Origin: Rhodophyticola sp.
GTDB taxonomy: Bacteria; Pseudomonadota; Alphaproteobacteria; Rhodobacterales; Rhodobacteraceae
Assembly (NCBI GenBank): GCA_028279315.1
Contig: JANQNZ010000057.1
Span: forward strand, 1 to 35,272
Direction: 5' to 3'
Length of the DNA stretch: 35,272 nt
The notes under the pieces were generated by a model, which saw nothing but the letters and a program-made list of their open reading frames with translations, was not told where the DNA came from and did not search any database. Both the position numbers and the translations under genes were made by a program. How positions within the stretch are numbered: the first letter of the stretch is position 1; each line of letters begins with the position of its first letter. Positions 26,786 through 35,272 of this stretch are shown here, one piece after another.

Positions 26786-27433
26786 ATGAGCAAGATTGTT
26801 TTTGCAGCGGTTTTCGCGCTGGCGCCGATGGCGGCCCTGGCCGAAGACGTGACAATCGCCGCTTTGGGTGACAGCCTGACCCAAGGCTTCGGCCTTTTCC
26901 CCGATGATGGGTTTGTGCCGCAGCTTGAAGGCTGGCTGCGCGACCGGGGGCATGTGGTGACGGTTCTGAATGCTGGTGTCTCGGGGGACACAACCGCAGG
27001 TGGCTTGGCGCGGGTTGGCTGGACCCTGACGCCTGAGGTCGACGGGATGATCGTGGCCCTTGGCGGCAATGACCTGCTGCGCGGGATCGCGCCGGAGGCC
27101 GCGCGGGCCAATCTGGAAGGCATCTTGCAGGCGGCGGAGGCGGCCTCGGTTGAGGTGCTTCTGATCGGGCTAGAGGCCCCGCCGAATTACGGGCCGGAGT
27201 ATCAGGCTGCCTTCAATGCGATGTATCCGGAATTGGCTGAGACCTATGACGCGCTGCATGTGGAAAGCTTCCTGGGCGGGCTGGGGCAGGTCGTTGATGA
27301 GGGCGGTGTCTTCGGTCTCGCGCGCTATATGCAGGCCGATGGAATTCACCCCAATGCCGATGGGGTGGCGCTGATTGTTGAGGCGTTGGGGCCGGAGGTC
27401 GAGCTGCTGATTGGGCGTATAAAGGCTGAGTGA
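26786..27433 (+). CDS. GDSL-type arylesterase/lysophospholipase (TesA-like), secreted
   Basis: MSKIVFAAVFALAPMAALAEDVTIAALGDSLTQGFGL; GGNDLLRG; DGIHPNADG. Alternative in-frame start ATG 26732. Confidence 0.93.
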   Translation: MSKIVFAAVFALAPMAALAEDVTIAALGDSLTQGFGLFPDDGFVPQLEGWLRDRGHVVTVLNAGVSGDTTAGGLARVGWTLTPEVDGMIVALGGNDLLRGIAPEAARANLEGILQAAEAASVEVLLIGLEAPPNYGPEYQAAFNAMYPELAETYDALHVESFLGGLGQVVDEGGVFGLARYMQADGIHPNADGVALIVEALGPEVELLIGRIKAE

Positions 27434-27438
27434 GGGAT

Positions 27439-27481
27439 CGGAATTCTCGAGAATTCCGTCCGGAAAACTCGAGTTTTCCGG
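27439..27481. terminator. Double perfect palindrome between convergent stop codons
   Basis: CGGAATTCTCGAGAATTCCG (27439-27458) + T + CCGGAAAACTCGAGTTTTCCGG (27460-27481). Confidence 0.6.
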
Positions 27482-27482
27482 G

Positions 27483-28247
27483 CTATTCCCCCGCCAATCT
27501 GATCTCTGTTCCGGCGTCCTCGCAGAGGCTGGCCAAGGATGCGGAGGGTGCCGCATCGGTCACCCAAGTATCTAACTCGGTGAGCGAGGCGATGCGCACC
27601 GGCGCGGCGCGGGAGAGTTTCCCTTGATCGGCGACCAGGATCGACCCGCGCGCTTGATCGAGAATGGCACGCGCCACCCGCACCTCCTGCACGTCGAAAT
27701 CCAACAGATCGCCCGCCCCGTCGATGCCCGAGGCCCCGATCACCGCCACATCCACCTTGAATTGCCGGATCGTCTGCACCGCCAGATCGCCCACCAGCCC
27801 GCCATCGGCGCGGCGGAGGCTGCCGCCGGTCAAGATAACCTCTGCCGAGGGGTTCCCGGCGAGGATCTGTGCGACATTCATATTGTTGGTCACAACCATG
27901 AGATTGGCATGGGAGAGGAGCGCGCGGGCGACCGCCTCAGTCGTGGTGCCGATATTGAGGAAAAGCGAAGCACCATTCGGGATCAGCCGGGCGGTGGCCA
28001 CCCCGATCCGCTCCTTCGCCTCGGCATTCAGGCGGCGGCGGTCTTCATAGCCGATATTGGTCACGCCTGAGGGCAGGACCGCACCGCCATGGATGCGGTC
28101 GAGCACGCCGGCCTCACACATTTCGGTCAGATCGCGGCGAATGGTTTGCACCGTGACCGCGAAACCTTGCGCCAGATCCTCCACCACCACCCGGCCAGTG
28201 GCGCGGGCTTGGGCCAGGATATCGGCTTGGCGGGGGGTGAGCGGCAT
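27483..28247 (-). CDS. glpR: DeoR-family regulator, probable glycerol-3-phosphate regulon repressor
   Basis: MPLTPRQADILAQARATGRVVVEDLAQGFAVTVQTIRRDLTEMCEAGVLDRIHGGAVLPSG; divergent from glpD. Confidence 0.88.
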   Translation of the reverse strand: MPLTPRQADILAQARATGRVVVEDLAQGFAVTVQTIRRDLTEMCEAGVLDRIHGGAVLPSGVTNIGYEDRRRLNAEAKERIGVATARLIPNGASLFLNIGTTTEAVARALLSHANLMVVTNNMNVAQILAGNPSAEVILTGGSLRRADGGLVGDLAVQTIRQFKVDVAVIGASGIDGAGDLLDFDVQEVRVARAILDQARGSILVADQGKLSRAAPVRIASLTELDTWVTDAAPSASLASLCEDAGTEIRLAGE

Positions 28248-28255
28248 GGGGTCTC

Positions 28256-28313
28256 TTTCGTGTTTCTCACTACATAACGAAGAAAAACGAAGATGAAAAT
28301 TGACAAAACGAAC
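28256..28313. promoter_or_regulatory. Candidate GlpR operator region between glpR and glpD
   Basis: TTTCGT (28256-28261), ACGAAG (28277-28282), ACGAAG (28287-28292), ACGAAC (28308-28313); TTGACA at 28300-28305. Confidence 0.5.
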
Positions 28314-28358
28314 ATGGAATGAGACGAGAGGGCGATCCCAGACAGGAGTGCGCGAGTC

Positions 28359-29918
28359 GTGGCAGCGCCATACGACCTTTTCATCATCGGCGGCGGCATC
28401 AATGGCTGCGGCATTGCCAGGGATGCGGCGGGGCGCGGCTTGTCCGTTTGCCTGGCGGAGAAAGGGGATTTGGCGGGCGCCACGTCCAGCGCATCGACGA
28501 AGCTCTTCCACGGCGGCCTTCGCTATCTGGAATATTTCGAGATCGGGCTGGTCCGCAAAGCGCTGATCGAGCGGGAGGTTCTGCTTCGCGCCATGCCCCA
28601 TATCTCCTGGCCCATGCGTTTTGTCCTGCCCCTGTCGCCTGAGATGCGGTTTGACAGTGACACACCGACCTCGCGGCTCCTGTCGATCGTGATGCCCTGG
28701 ATGCGCGGGCGGCGGCCCGCCTGGCTGATCCGGTTGGGGCTGTTCCTTTACGATCATCTGGGCGGGCGGGAGATTCTGCCCGGCACAAGGTCCTTCGCGC
28801 TCCCCGGAACGCCCGAGGGTGCGCCCCTGCAAGACCGCTTCGCACGCGCGTTCGAGTACTCCGATTGCTGGGTTGAGGATTCGCGGCTTGTGGTTCTGAA
28901 TGCCCGCGACGCCGAGGCGCGGGGCGCTCGGATCATGACCCGCGCTGAGGTCGTTAGTGCCGAACGGGGCGGTGATCTTTGGCAGATCACGGTGCGGAGG
29001 GGAGAGACCACGGAGGTGATCGCGGCCCGCGGCCTGGTGAATGCGGGCGGGCCTTGGGTGGCCGATGTGGTGCGCAATGTGGCACGGATGAACTCCTCGG
29101 AAGGGATTCGCTTGGTGCGTGGCAGCCATATCGTGACGCGGCGGCTTTATGACCATGACAAAGCCTATTTCTTCCAAGGCAGTGACGGGCGGATCATCTT
29201 CGCGATCCCTTATGAGGGCGATTTCACGCTGATCGGCACCACGGATGCAGAGCATCAAGGCGACCCCGGCGCGCCGGTCTGCACGCCGGAAGAGCGGGAC
29301 TATCTCTTGCATTTCGCCTCAGGCTATTTCCGGCAGAAGTTGACGGCTGAAGACGTGGTCTGGACCTATTCCGGCGTCCGCCCGCTTTATGATGACGGGG
29401 CGAAATCGGCGACGGCGGCGACCCGGGATTATGTGTTGTCGCTGGAGGAAAATGGGCCAGTTCTGCTCAATGTCTTTGGTGGCAAAATCACCACCTATCG
29501 GAAATTGGCTGAGGCCGCGATGGCGAAACTGGCCCCGCATTTTCCGCGTGCCTCCGGCGACTGGACCGCGGGTGTGCCGATGCCGGGTGGCGACTTCGCC
29601 GTGGCGGATTTCGATGATCTTGTAGAAGAATTGATCCGCGGCTATCCATTCCTGACACCAGCCTGGGCCAAGCGGCTGATGCGGGCTTACGGCACCGAGT
29701 CGCGGGACATCTTGGGAGAGGCAGAAGAGGCGGCGGATCTGGGCCGCGATTTCGGCGCGACGCTGACCGAGGCCGAGGTGATTTGGCTGATGGAGAGGGA
29801 GTACGCGCGGGAGGCCGAGGACGTGATCTGGCGCCGGTCGAAACTGGGATTGCGGCTGGGCGCCGATCAGGTTGCGGAATTGGCGGGGTTCATGGCGGCG
29901 AGGCGCGGGCCGGAATGA
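28359..29918 (+). CDS. glpD: Aerobic glycerol-3-phosphate dehydrogenase
   Basis: MAAPYDLFIIGGGINGCGIARDAAGRGLSVCLAEKGDLAGATSSASTKLFHGGLRYLEYFEIGLVRKALIERE. Confidence 0.96.
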   Translation: MAAPYDLFIIGGGINGCGIARDAAGRGLSVCLAEKGDLAGATSSASTKLFHGGLRYLEYFEIGLVRKALIEREVLLRAMPHISWPMRFVLPLSPEMRFDSDTPTSRLLSIVMPWMRGRRPAWLIRLGLFLYDHLGGREILPGTRSFALPGTPEGAPLQDRFARAFEYSDCWVEDSRLVVLNARDAEARGARIMTRAEVVSAERGGDLWQITVRRGETTEVIAARGLVNAGGPWVADVVRNVARMNSSEGIRLVRGSHIVTRRLYDHDKAYFFQGSDGRIIFAIPYEGDFTLIGTTDAEHQGDPGAPVCTPEERDYLLHFASGYFRQKLTAEDVVWTYSGVRPLYDDGAKSATAATRDYVLSLEENGPVLLNVFGGKITTYRKLAEAAMAKLAPHFPRASGDWTAGVPMPGGDFAVADFDDLVEELIRGYPFLTPAWAKRLMRAYGTESRDILGEAEEAADLGRDFGATLTEAEVIWLMEREYAREAEDVIWRRSKLGLRLGADQVAELAGFMAARRGPE

Positions 29919-29977
29919 CTTGCAGGCCGGTTCGGGGCCGCTAGGCTTCGAAACAACAGAATAAAGGGGAGGGCGCG

Positions 29978-31465
29978 ATGACCCATGTTTTGGCCATCGA
30001 CCAGGGCACCACATCAAGCCGGGCAATCATCTTCGACGGCGATCTGACGCCGGTTGCCACGGCGCAGGAGGAGTTTGCCCAGCATTTCCCGGCCTCGGGC
30101 TGGGTCGAACATGATCCGGGCGATATCTGGGCGACGACGGCGGCGACCTGCCGGGAAGCCATCGAGCGGGCTGGGTTGGGACCCGAAGACATCGCGGCCA
30201 TCGGCATCACCAATCAGCGCGAAACCGTGGTTGTGTGGGATCGGGAGACGGGCAAACCCATCCATAATGCAATTGTCTGGCAAGACCGGCGCACCGCTGA
30301 GATGTGCGCACGGCTGAAGGCCGAAGGGCATGAGCCGATGGTGCAGGAGAAGACCGGGCTTCTGCTCGACCCCTATTTCTCGGGCACGAAGCTCGCCTGG
30401 CTTCTGGAGAATGTGGAGGGCGCCCGGGCAAAGGCCGAGGCGGGGCAACTGGCCTTCGGGACCATCGACTGCTTCCTGATCTGGAAACTGACTGGTGGCG
30501 CGTCTCATGTGACTGACGCGACGAATGCGGCGCGAACGTTGCTCTACAACATCCGCGAAGGTGCTTGGGATGCTGAGATTTGCCAGCTTCTAAACATTCC
30601 CATGGGGATGCTGCCCGTGGTGAAGGATTGCGCGGCGGAGTTTGGGATGACACGCGCGGACCTCTTCGGCAAACCTCTGCCGATCCTAGGTGTGGCAGGG
30701 GACCAACAGGCCGCCACGCTTGGCCAGGCTTGTTTCCAACCGGGGATGTTGAAATCCACCTATGGCACCGGCTGTTTCGCGCTTCTGAATACGGGCGAGA
30801 CGTTGGTGGAAAGCCAGAACCGGATGCTGGGGACGATCGCGTATCAGTTCGACGGCAAACCGACCTATGCGTTGGAGGGCTCGATCTTCATCGCGGGTGC
30901 AGTGGTGCAATGGCTGCGCGATGGGCTGAAGATCATCCGGGAGGCCGGTGAGACCCAAGGCCTGGCCGAAGCGGCGGATGAGACCGAAGAGCTTTACCTG
31001 GTCCCGGCTTTTGTTGGGCTTGGCGCGCCGTATTGGGATCCGGAGTGCCGTGGGGCCGTCTATGGGCTGACCCGTGGCTCAGGACCCGCGGAATTTGCGC
31101 GCGCCGCGCTGGAAAGCGTCGGCTTCCAGACCCGCGATCTGTGGGAGGCGATGCGCGCCGATTGGCAAGGTGCGGGCGGCGATCAGGTACTGAGGGTTGA
31201 TGGCGGGATGAGCGCGTCGGATTGGACCATGCAGTTTCTGGCCGACATCCTGGGCGCGCCGGTGGATCGGCCCAAGGTGTTGGAGACCACGGCGCTCGGC
31301 GCGGCTTGGGTCGCGGGCATGAAGGCGGGCGTTTATCCTGATGAGGAGGGGTTTGCCGCCACTTGGGCGCTCGACCGGACGTTCACACCCAAGATGGAGG
31401 AGGTAGAGCGCGCGCGGCGCTATGCCGGGTGGAAAGACGCCGTCGCGCGGACCTTGAGCCATTAG
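29978..31465 (+). CDS. glpK: Glycerol kinase
   Basis: [64 protein letters not shown]. Confidence 0.97.
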   Translation: MTHVLAIDQGTTSSRAIIFDGDLTPVATAQEEFAQHFPASGWVEHDPGDIWATTAATCREAIERAGLGPEDIAAIGITNQRETVVVWDRETGKPIHNAIVWQDRRTAEMCARLKAEGHEPMVQEKTGLLLDPYFSGTKLAWLLENVEGARAKAEAGQLAFGTIDCFLIWKLTGGASHVTDATNAARTLLYNIREGAWDAEICQLLNIPMGMLPVVKDCAAEFGMTRADLFGKPLPILGVAGDQQAATLGQACFQPGMLKSTYGTGCFALLNTGETLVESQNRMLGTIAYQFDGKPTYALEGSIFIAGAVVQWLRDGLKIIREAGETQGLAEAADETEELYLVPAFVGLGAPYWDPECRGAVYGLTRGSGPAEFARAALESVGFQTRDLWEAMRADWQGAGGDQVLRVDGGMSASDWTMQFLADILGAPVDRPKVLETTALGAAWVAGMKAGVYPDEEGFAATWALDRTFTPKMEEVERARRYAGWKDAVARTLSH

Positions 31466-31541
31466 CAGGGGCCGCGCCGCCTCAAGCCCCCGGTTCCCGG
31501 GCGCCATCTGCGGCGCGGGTGGCAGCGGCGATGCCCCTGCC

Positions 31542-31617
31542 ATGCCTCCGGCGGGAGTATTTCTGCAAGCAAAGACGAGGGGATGCGTCTCTCATCGTCT
31601 TTGCTTCTCAAATACTC
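31542..31617. repeat. CTCCGGCGGGAG-type intergenic repeat containing a long imperfect inverted repeat (probable bidirectional terminator)
   Basis: ATGCCTCCGGCGGGAGTATTTCTGCAAGCAAAGACGAGGGG; GAGTATTT-ctgc-AAGCAAAGACGA (31555-31578) pairs with TCGTCTTTGCTT-ctc-AAATACTC (31595-31617). Confidence 0.75.
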
Positions 31618-31662
31618 AAAATGTCCCTCCCTTGGTCCTGTGCAAGCGGCCGACGGGGTGTG

Positions 31663-33591
31663 CTAGCCTCGGTTCCCGCGCTCCAGATAGCTGCGCGCTT
31701 CTTCGGCGGTCTCAAACACATGAGGGGCGTTGTCGCGGGCCAATGTCTTGCCGAGTTTCAAACGCATGAAGGCTGAGTGGGAGTAGCGCGAGACCGTGCC
31801 GTAGAACCGGTCCTCCAGCTCGGCGACAAGCGCGGCATAGCTCTCCTCCACATCCTCATCGATCCGGGCGCCGTCATAGTTCACGATCACATCGACCCGT
31901 GATTTGAGCGGGGCGCAAAGGGCCTCGACCCGGGCGCCGATACGGGTAACATCGTCCTCGCTGCGGATGCGGAGTTTCTCGAAATTGATGAAGAGACGCG
32001 TGGCGTCTGCGTTCAGCGCAATCCGGTCTTCGAGGTCGAGATGCAGGAGATCGGTTTTTAGCTCCATCAGGTCATCGGTGAAGATGCGCGAGTCCATTTG
32101 GGCGACCTCTCCGATCACCGGGTGGAAGGCCATATGGGCCAAGATGTCAGTCTCCAGATCGACGCCCGGGGCCAATTCGGTTAGTCGGAGGCCGTCTGCG
32201 CAGAGATCGAAGACGCAGCGTTCGGTGACGTAGAGGATGGGTTTGCCCAAGGCGCGGGGGCCGGAGAAGGTGATTTGCTGCACCGTATCCTGGAATTTCC
32301 TGGCGCGGCCTTCCTGGGCGATGGTGAGTGCGCCGTCTGAGAGCGCGATATCCAGGCCACCCGCCGTGAAGGTCCCGGCAAAGACGACGCGGGCGGCGTT
32401 CTGGCTGATATTGATGAAGCCGCCCGCGCCCGCGAGCCGCGTGCCGAAGCGGGAGACGTTCACATTTCCAGCGGCATCCGCCTCGGCCATCCCAAGGACG
32501 GCCAGATCAAGCCCGCCGCCATCGTAGAAATCGAATTGCGCGTTTTGCGGGATGATCGCGTCGGTATTGGTGGCGGCGCCGAAATCGAGGCCTGAGGCGG
32601 GGCGGCCACCGACGACGCCGGGTTCAGCGGTGAGGGTTACATGATCCAGCAACCCCTCTTCCTCAGCCACGGCGGCGACACCTTCGGGCATCCCGATGCC
32701 AAGATTGACGACCCCGTTCACCGGCAGTTCGAAGGCTGCGCGCCTTGCGATGATCTTCCGCGCGTCAAGCGCCATGGGGGCCGATACCCCGGCGGGCGCC
32801 CGGAATTGCCCGGCGAAGAGGTGGGAGTAAGGCGTGGCGTAGGTTTGCATATGGTGCTCGGGCTCAGCGATCACGACCGCGTCGACCAAGGCGGCGGGCA
32901 GGATCACGTCGCGCGGGTTCAAAGCGCCGCGCGCCGCAATGCGTTCGACCTGGACGATGACCACGCCGCCGGAGTTTCGTGTGGCCATGGCTTGGGCGAG
33001 ATTGTCGATGACAAGGGCCTCCCGCTCCAGCGTCACGTTGCCCGCGGGGTCCGCTGTGGTGCCACGCAGAAGCGCCACTTGAATTGGGCGCGCGTGGTAG
33101 AACAGCTGCTCTCGGCCCGCGATCTCCATCAACTCCACGATGTCATCCGTGGTTTGCGGGTTGATCTTGCCGCCATCAAGGCGCGGATCGACGAAGGTGC
33201 CGAGGCCCACATGGGTGACAGTCCCCGGTTTGCCTGCGGCGATGTCGCGATACAGCTGGCTGATCACGCCTTGGGGCAGGTTATAGGCCTCGATCAACCC
33301 GTTGGTCGCCAATTGACCCACCTTGGGGATGAGGCCCCAATGCCCGCCGATCACACGCGCGAGCAGCCCCTCATGGCCAAGCCGGTTTAACCCCCGATCG
33401 GCGCCATCTCCCTGGCCTGCCGCGAAGAAAAGCGTGAGGTCGCGGGGGCCGCCCGTGTCGAGGAAGCGCGTCTCAAGCGCCGCAAGCAATTGATCGGGAA
33501 CGCCGATGCCGACGAAGCCTGAGGTGGTGACCGTGTCACCGTCACTGACCAGGGCCGCGGCTTCGGCGGCCGTGACGATTTTGTCCTTCAT
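31663..33591 (-). CDS. Acyl-CoA:acetate/3-ketoacid CoA-transferase (YdiF-like) with C-terminal extension
   Basis: 642 aa; MKDKIVTAAEAAALVSDGDTVTTSGFVGIGVPDQLLAALE; NLGIGMPEGVAAVAEEEGLLDHVTLTAEPGVVGG (EPG catalytic region). Confidence 0.92.
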   Translation of the reverse strand: MKDKIVTAAEAAALVSDGDTVTTSGFVGIGVPDQLLAALETRFLDTGGPRDLTLFFAAGQGDGADRGLNRLGHEGLLARVIGGHWGLIPKVGQLATNGLIEAYNLPQGVISQLYRDIAAGKPGTVTHVGLGTFVDPRLDGGKINPQTTDDIVELMEIAGREQLFYHARPIQVALLRGTTADPAGNVTLEREALVIDNLAQAMATRNSGGVVIVQVERIAARGALNPRDVILPAALVDAVVIAEPEHHMQTYATPYSHLFAGQFRAPAGVSAPMALDARKIIARRAAFELPVNGVVNLGIGMPEGVAAVAEEEGLLDHVTLTAEPGVVGGRPASGLDFGAATNTDAIIPQNAQFDFYDGGGLDLAVLGMAEADAAGNVNVSRFGTRLAGAGGFINISQNAARVVFAGTFTAGGLDIALSDGALTIAQEGRARKFQDTVQQITFSGPRALGKPILYVTERCVFDLCADGLRLTELAPGVDLETDILAHMAFHPVIGEVAQMDSRIFTDDLMELKTDLLHLDLEDRIALNADATRLFINFEKLRIRSEDDVTRIGARVEALCAPLKSRVDVIVNYDGARIDEDVEESYAALVAELEDRFYGTVSRYSHSAFMRLKLGKTLARDNAPHVFETAEEARSYLERGNRG

Positions 33592-33651
33592 GGGTGCCCT
33601 CCCTCTCCTCCACCGGTCAGGCTAACACGCGGGAGGGGGGATCAGGCAATC

Positions 33652-34041
33652 TTAGGGCGCGTCGGGGCCTGAATTCATCCCGTCGAACACCTCTTTGGCG
33701 ATGCGGATTGCGCTGTTGGCGGCGGGGACACCGGCATAGATCGCGACATGGAGGAGCGCCTCGCGGATATCCGCCTCACTGGCGCCGGTATTGGCGGTTG
33801 CGCGGATATGCATCGCCAGTTCTTCGTCGTGGCCAAGGGCTGCCAGGATCGCGATGGTCACAATCGAGCGCTCCCGGTGCGGCCAATCGGGGCGGGACCA
33901 GAGATGGCCCCAGGCGGCCTCGGTGATCAGCTCTTGAAACGGGGCGTCGAAGGCGGTGCGGTTCGCCTCGGCCCGGTCCACATGGGCATTGCCCAGAACC
34001 GTGCGGCGCGTCGCCATTCCTTGTTCCCAACGATCGGTCAT
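33652..34041 (-). CDS. Carboxymuconolactone decarboxylase family protein (PcaC-like)
   Basis: MTDRWEQGMATRRTVLGNAHVDRAEANRTAFDAPFQELITEAAWGHLWSRPDWPHRERSIVTIAILAALGHDEELAMHIRATANTGASEADIREALLHVAIYAGVPAANSA; start at 34041. Confidence 0.9.
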   Translation of the reverse strand: MTDRWEQGMATRRTVLGNAHVDRAEANRTAFDAPFQELITEAAWGHLWSRPDWPHRERSIVTIAILAALGHDEELAMHIRATANTGASEADIREALLHVAIYAGVPAANSAIRIAKEVFDGMNSGPDAP

Positions 34042-34106
34042 ACTGGCCCTTTCCCTTGCCTTCGCGCAGACTGGCGGAAGTCGCAGCGCTTGGCCAGGGG
34101 GCGGGG

Positions 34107-34940
34107 ATGAGAACCAGTTTGCGGGTGGCGATGGGGCAGATGACCTCGGGCGACACCCATGAGTTGAATATCGCGACGCTGGACGAGATGGCGGCACGGG
34201 CGCGCGAGGCTGGGGCGGAGCTTCTGGCGCTTCCCGAAGTGGCCGGGCTGATGAATAGGAACGCGGCAGCGGCGCGGGAGATGGTGGTGGCGGCGGACAC
34301 GGACCCGTTTCTGGCGCGCGCGCGGGCGCTGTCGGCGGAACTGGGGCTGTGGATGCAGCCCGGGACCGTGCCGGTGACCGGTGCGGAGGGCAAGTTCCGC
34401 AACCACGGGGTGTTGATTGATGACACAGGCGCGGTGCGGGCGGGGTATGACAAGATCCACCTCTTCGATGTGGCGCTGGAGGGGCAGCGACCGATTGGCG
34501 AGTCGAAGCGGTTCGAGGCCGGGACCGAAGGGGTGGTGGTGGAGACACCTTGGGGGCGTTGGGGCCTCAGCATCTGTTATGATCTGCGGTTTCCGGGGCT
34601 TTACCGGGATTATGCACAAGCGGGCGCGGGGCTGATCTTCATCCCGTCGGCCTTTACTGTCCCCACCGGCCGCGCCCATTGGGAGGTCTTGCTGCGGGCG
34701 CGGGCGATTGAGACCGGGTCATTCATCATTGCGGCGGCGCAGGTGGGGCACCATGCGGATGGGCGCGAGACTTGGGGCCATTCGATGATTGTGGACCCTT
34801 GGGGCGAGGTGCTCTGCGATATGGGTGGAGAGGCGCCTGGCCTGGCGGTGGTCGATCTGGATTTGCGGAAGGTCGAGGCGGCGCGGGCGCAGATTCCGTC
34901 TTTGACCCATGATCGGGTGTATCGGCTGCGGGTGGTCTGA
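34107..34940 (+). CDS. Carbon-nitrogen hydrolase (Nit1/deaminated glutathione amidase-like)
   Basis: LLALPEVAGLMNRN (Glu), GYDKIHLFD (Lys), GLSICYDLRFPGLYRDYA (Cys) catalytic triad; ATG 34107. Confidence 0.93.
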   Translation: MRTSLRVAMGQMTSGDTHELNIATLDEMAARAREAGAELLALPEVAGLMNRNAAAAREMVVAADTDPFLARARALSAELGLWMQPGTVPVTGAEGKFRNHGVLIDDTGAVRAGYDKIHLFDVALEGQRPIGESKRFEAGTEGVVVETPWGRWGLSICYDLRFPGLYRDYAQAGAGLIFIPSAFTVPTGRAHWEVLLRARAIETGSFIIAAAQVGHHADGRETWGHSMIVDPWGEVLCDMGGEAPGLAVVDLDLRKVEAARAQIPSLTHDRVYRLRVV

Positions 34941-35001
34941 GCCCTCGCGTCGGTGGGGCGGACCTCGTCAAGCTCCGTTCCGGAGCCCTCCTCGGCCCGC
35001 A

Positions 35002-35110
35002 ATGCCTCCGGCGGGAGGTATTTGGGAAGCAAAGAGGGAGGTGTGAGGACTGTCTGGGAAAGCCTCCAGTGGAGGTCTTCAGGCCTGAGCGGGCGGAGCC
35101 TCCGACGGGG
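35002..35110. repeat. Composite intergenic repeat region (CTCCGGCGGGAG-type unit followed by TCCAGTGGA/GGGCGGAGCC-type unit)
   Basis: ATGCCTCCGGCGGGAGGTATTTGGGAAGCAAAGAGGGAGG (cf. 31542) and GGAAAGCCTCCAGTGGAGGTCTTCAGGCCTGAGCGGGCGGAGCC (cf. 7851). Confidence 0.65.
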
Positions 35111-35120
35111 GCGGCGCGAC

Positions 35121-35272
35121 TTATGACGCTACCGCCTCGGGCGTCGCGGCTGCGAAAGCCGGATGATCCGCGCAGGTCGCCTGGACGGCGCGGATGCGGG
35201 GGCAGTCGGTGTAGTCAGCGCCCCACCGGTCGGCATTGTAGAGTTGCGGGACCAGGCAGAGATCGGGCAGGC
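35121..35272 (-). CDS. Maleylacetoacetate isomerase / GST-like protein, C-terminal fragment running off the window
   Basis: Reverse translation ...LPDLCLVPQLYNADRWGADYTDCPRIRAVQATCADHPAFAAATPEAVAS* matches the C-terminal zeta-class GST pattern. Confidence 0.75.
   Translation of the reverse strand, partial: LPDLCLVPQLYNADRWGADYTDCPRIRAVQATCADHPAFAAATPEAVAS

Noticed and set aside
26038-27123. 361-aa version of the YbbA-like ATPase
   Set aside because: The N-terminal 130 residues are antisense to the tesA-like gene; the true start is MAEPILSLTD at 26733.
27439-27481. EcoRI/XhoI-containing palindromes as possible cloning-linker contamination
   Set aside because: They fit exactly between two native convergent genes with terminator-like position, and no vector sequence flanks them; kept as a native palindrome finding instead.

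Overview
The window is high-GC alphaproteobacterial chromosome, and the gene content and intergenic repeats look like Rhodobacteraceae (Roseobacter group). No tRNA, rRNA, CRISPR array, transposase or phage gene was recognised. Gene order: short-type adenylate kinase (partial, -); acetyl-CoA synthetase (-); tandem SnoaL-like protein (-); sugar-type ABC importer with binding protein and two permeases but no ATPase (+); a tightly overlapping minus-strand cassette of M19-dipeptidase-like protein, ~565-aa unknown protein, DUF3726-like protein, Ldh-type oxidoreductase and LysR regulator; two OxyR-like LysR genes flanking a ~400-bp structured intergenic region with a perfect FNR-type box; universal stress protein; complete mrpABCDEFG operon; metallophosphatase; YbbP/YbbA-type ABC exporter with divergent TesA-like esterase; glpR/glpD/glpK; CoA-transferase; carboxymuconolactone decarboxylase family protein; Nit-type amidohydrolase; and the partial C-terminus of a maleylacetoacetate isomerase/GST-like protein. 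Best leads: (1) both OxyR-like proteins lack the peroxidatic Cys199 equivalent but keep the Cys208 equivalent; (2) the M19 homologue in the cassette has lost the HxD and Glu metal ligands; (3) an orphan FNR box next to a long nested hairpin and a 57-codon ORF; (4) several dispersed or palindromic intergenic elements. All family calls are from reading translations; no database search was run.
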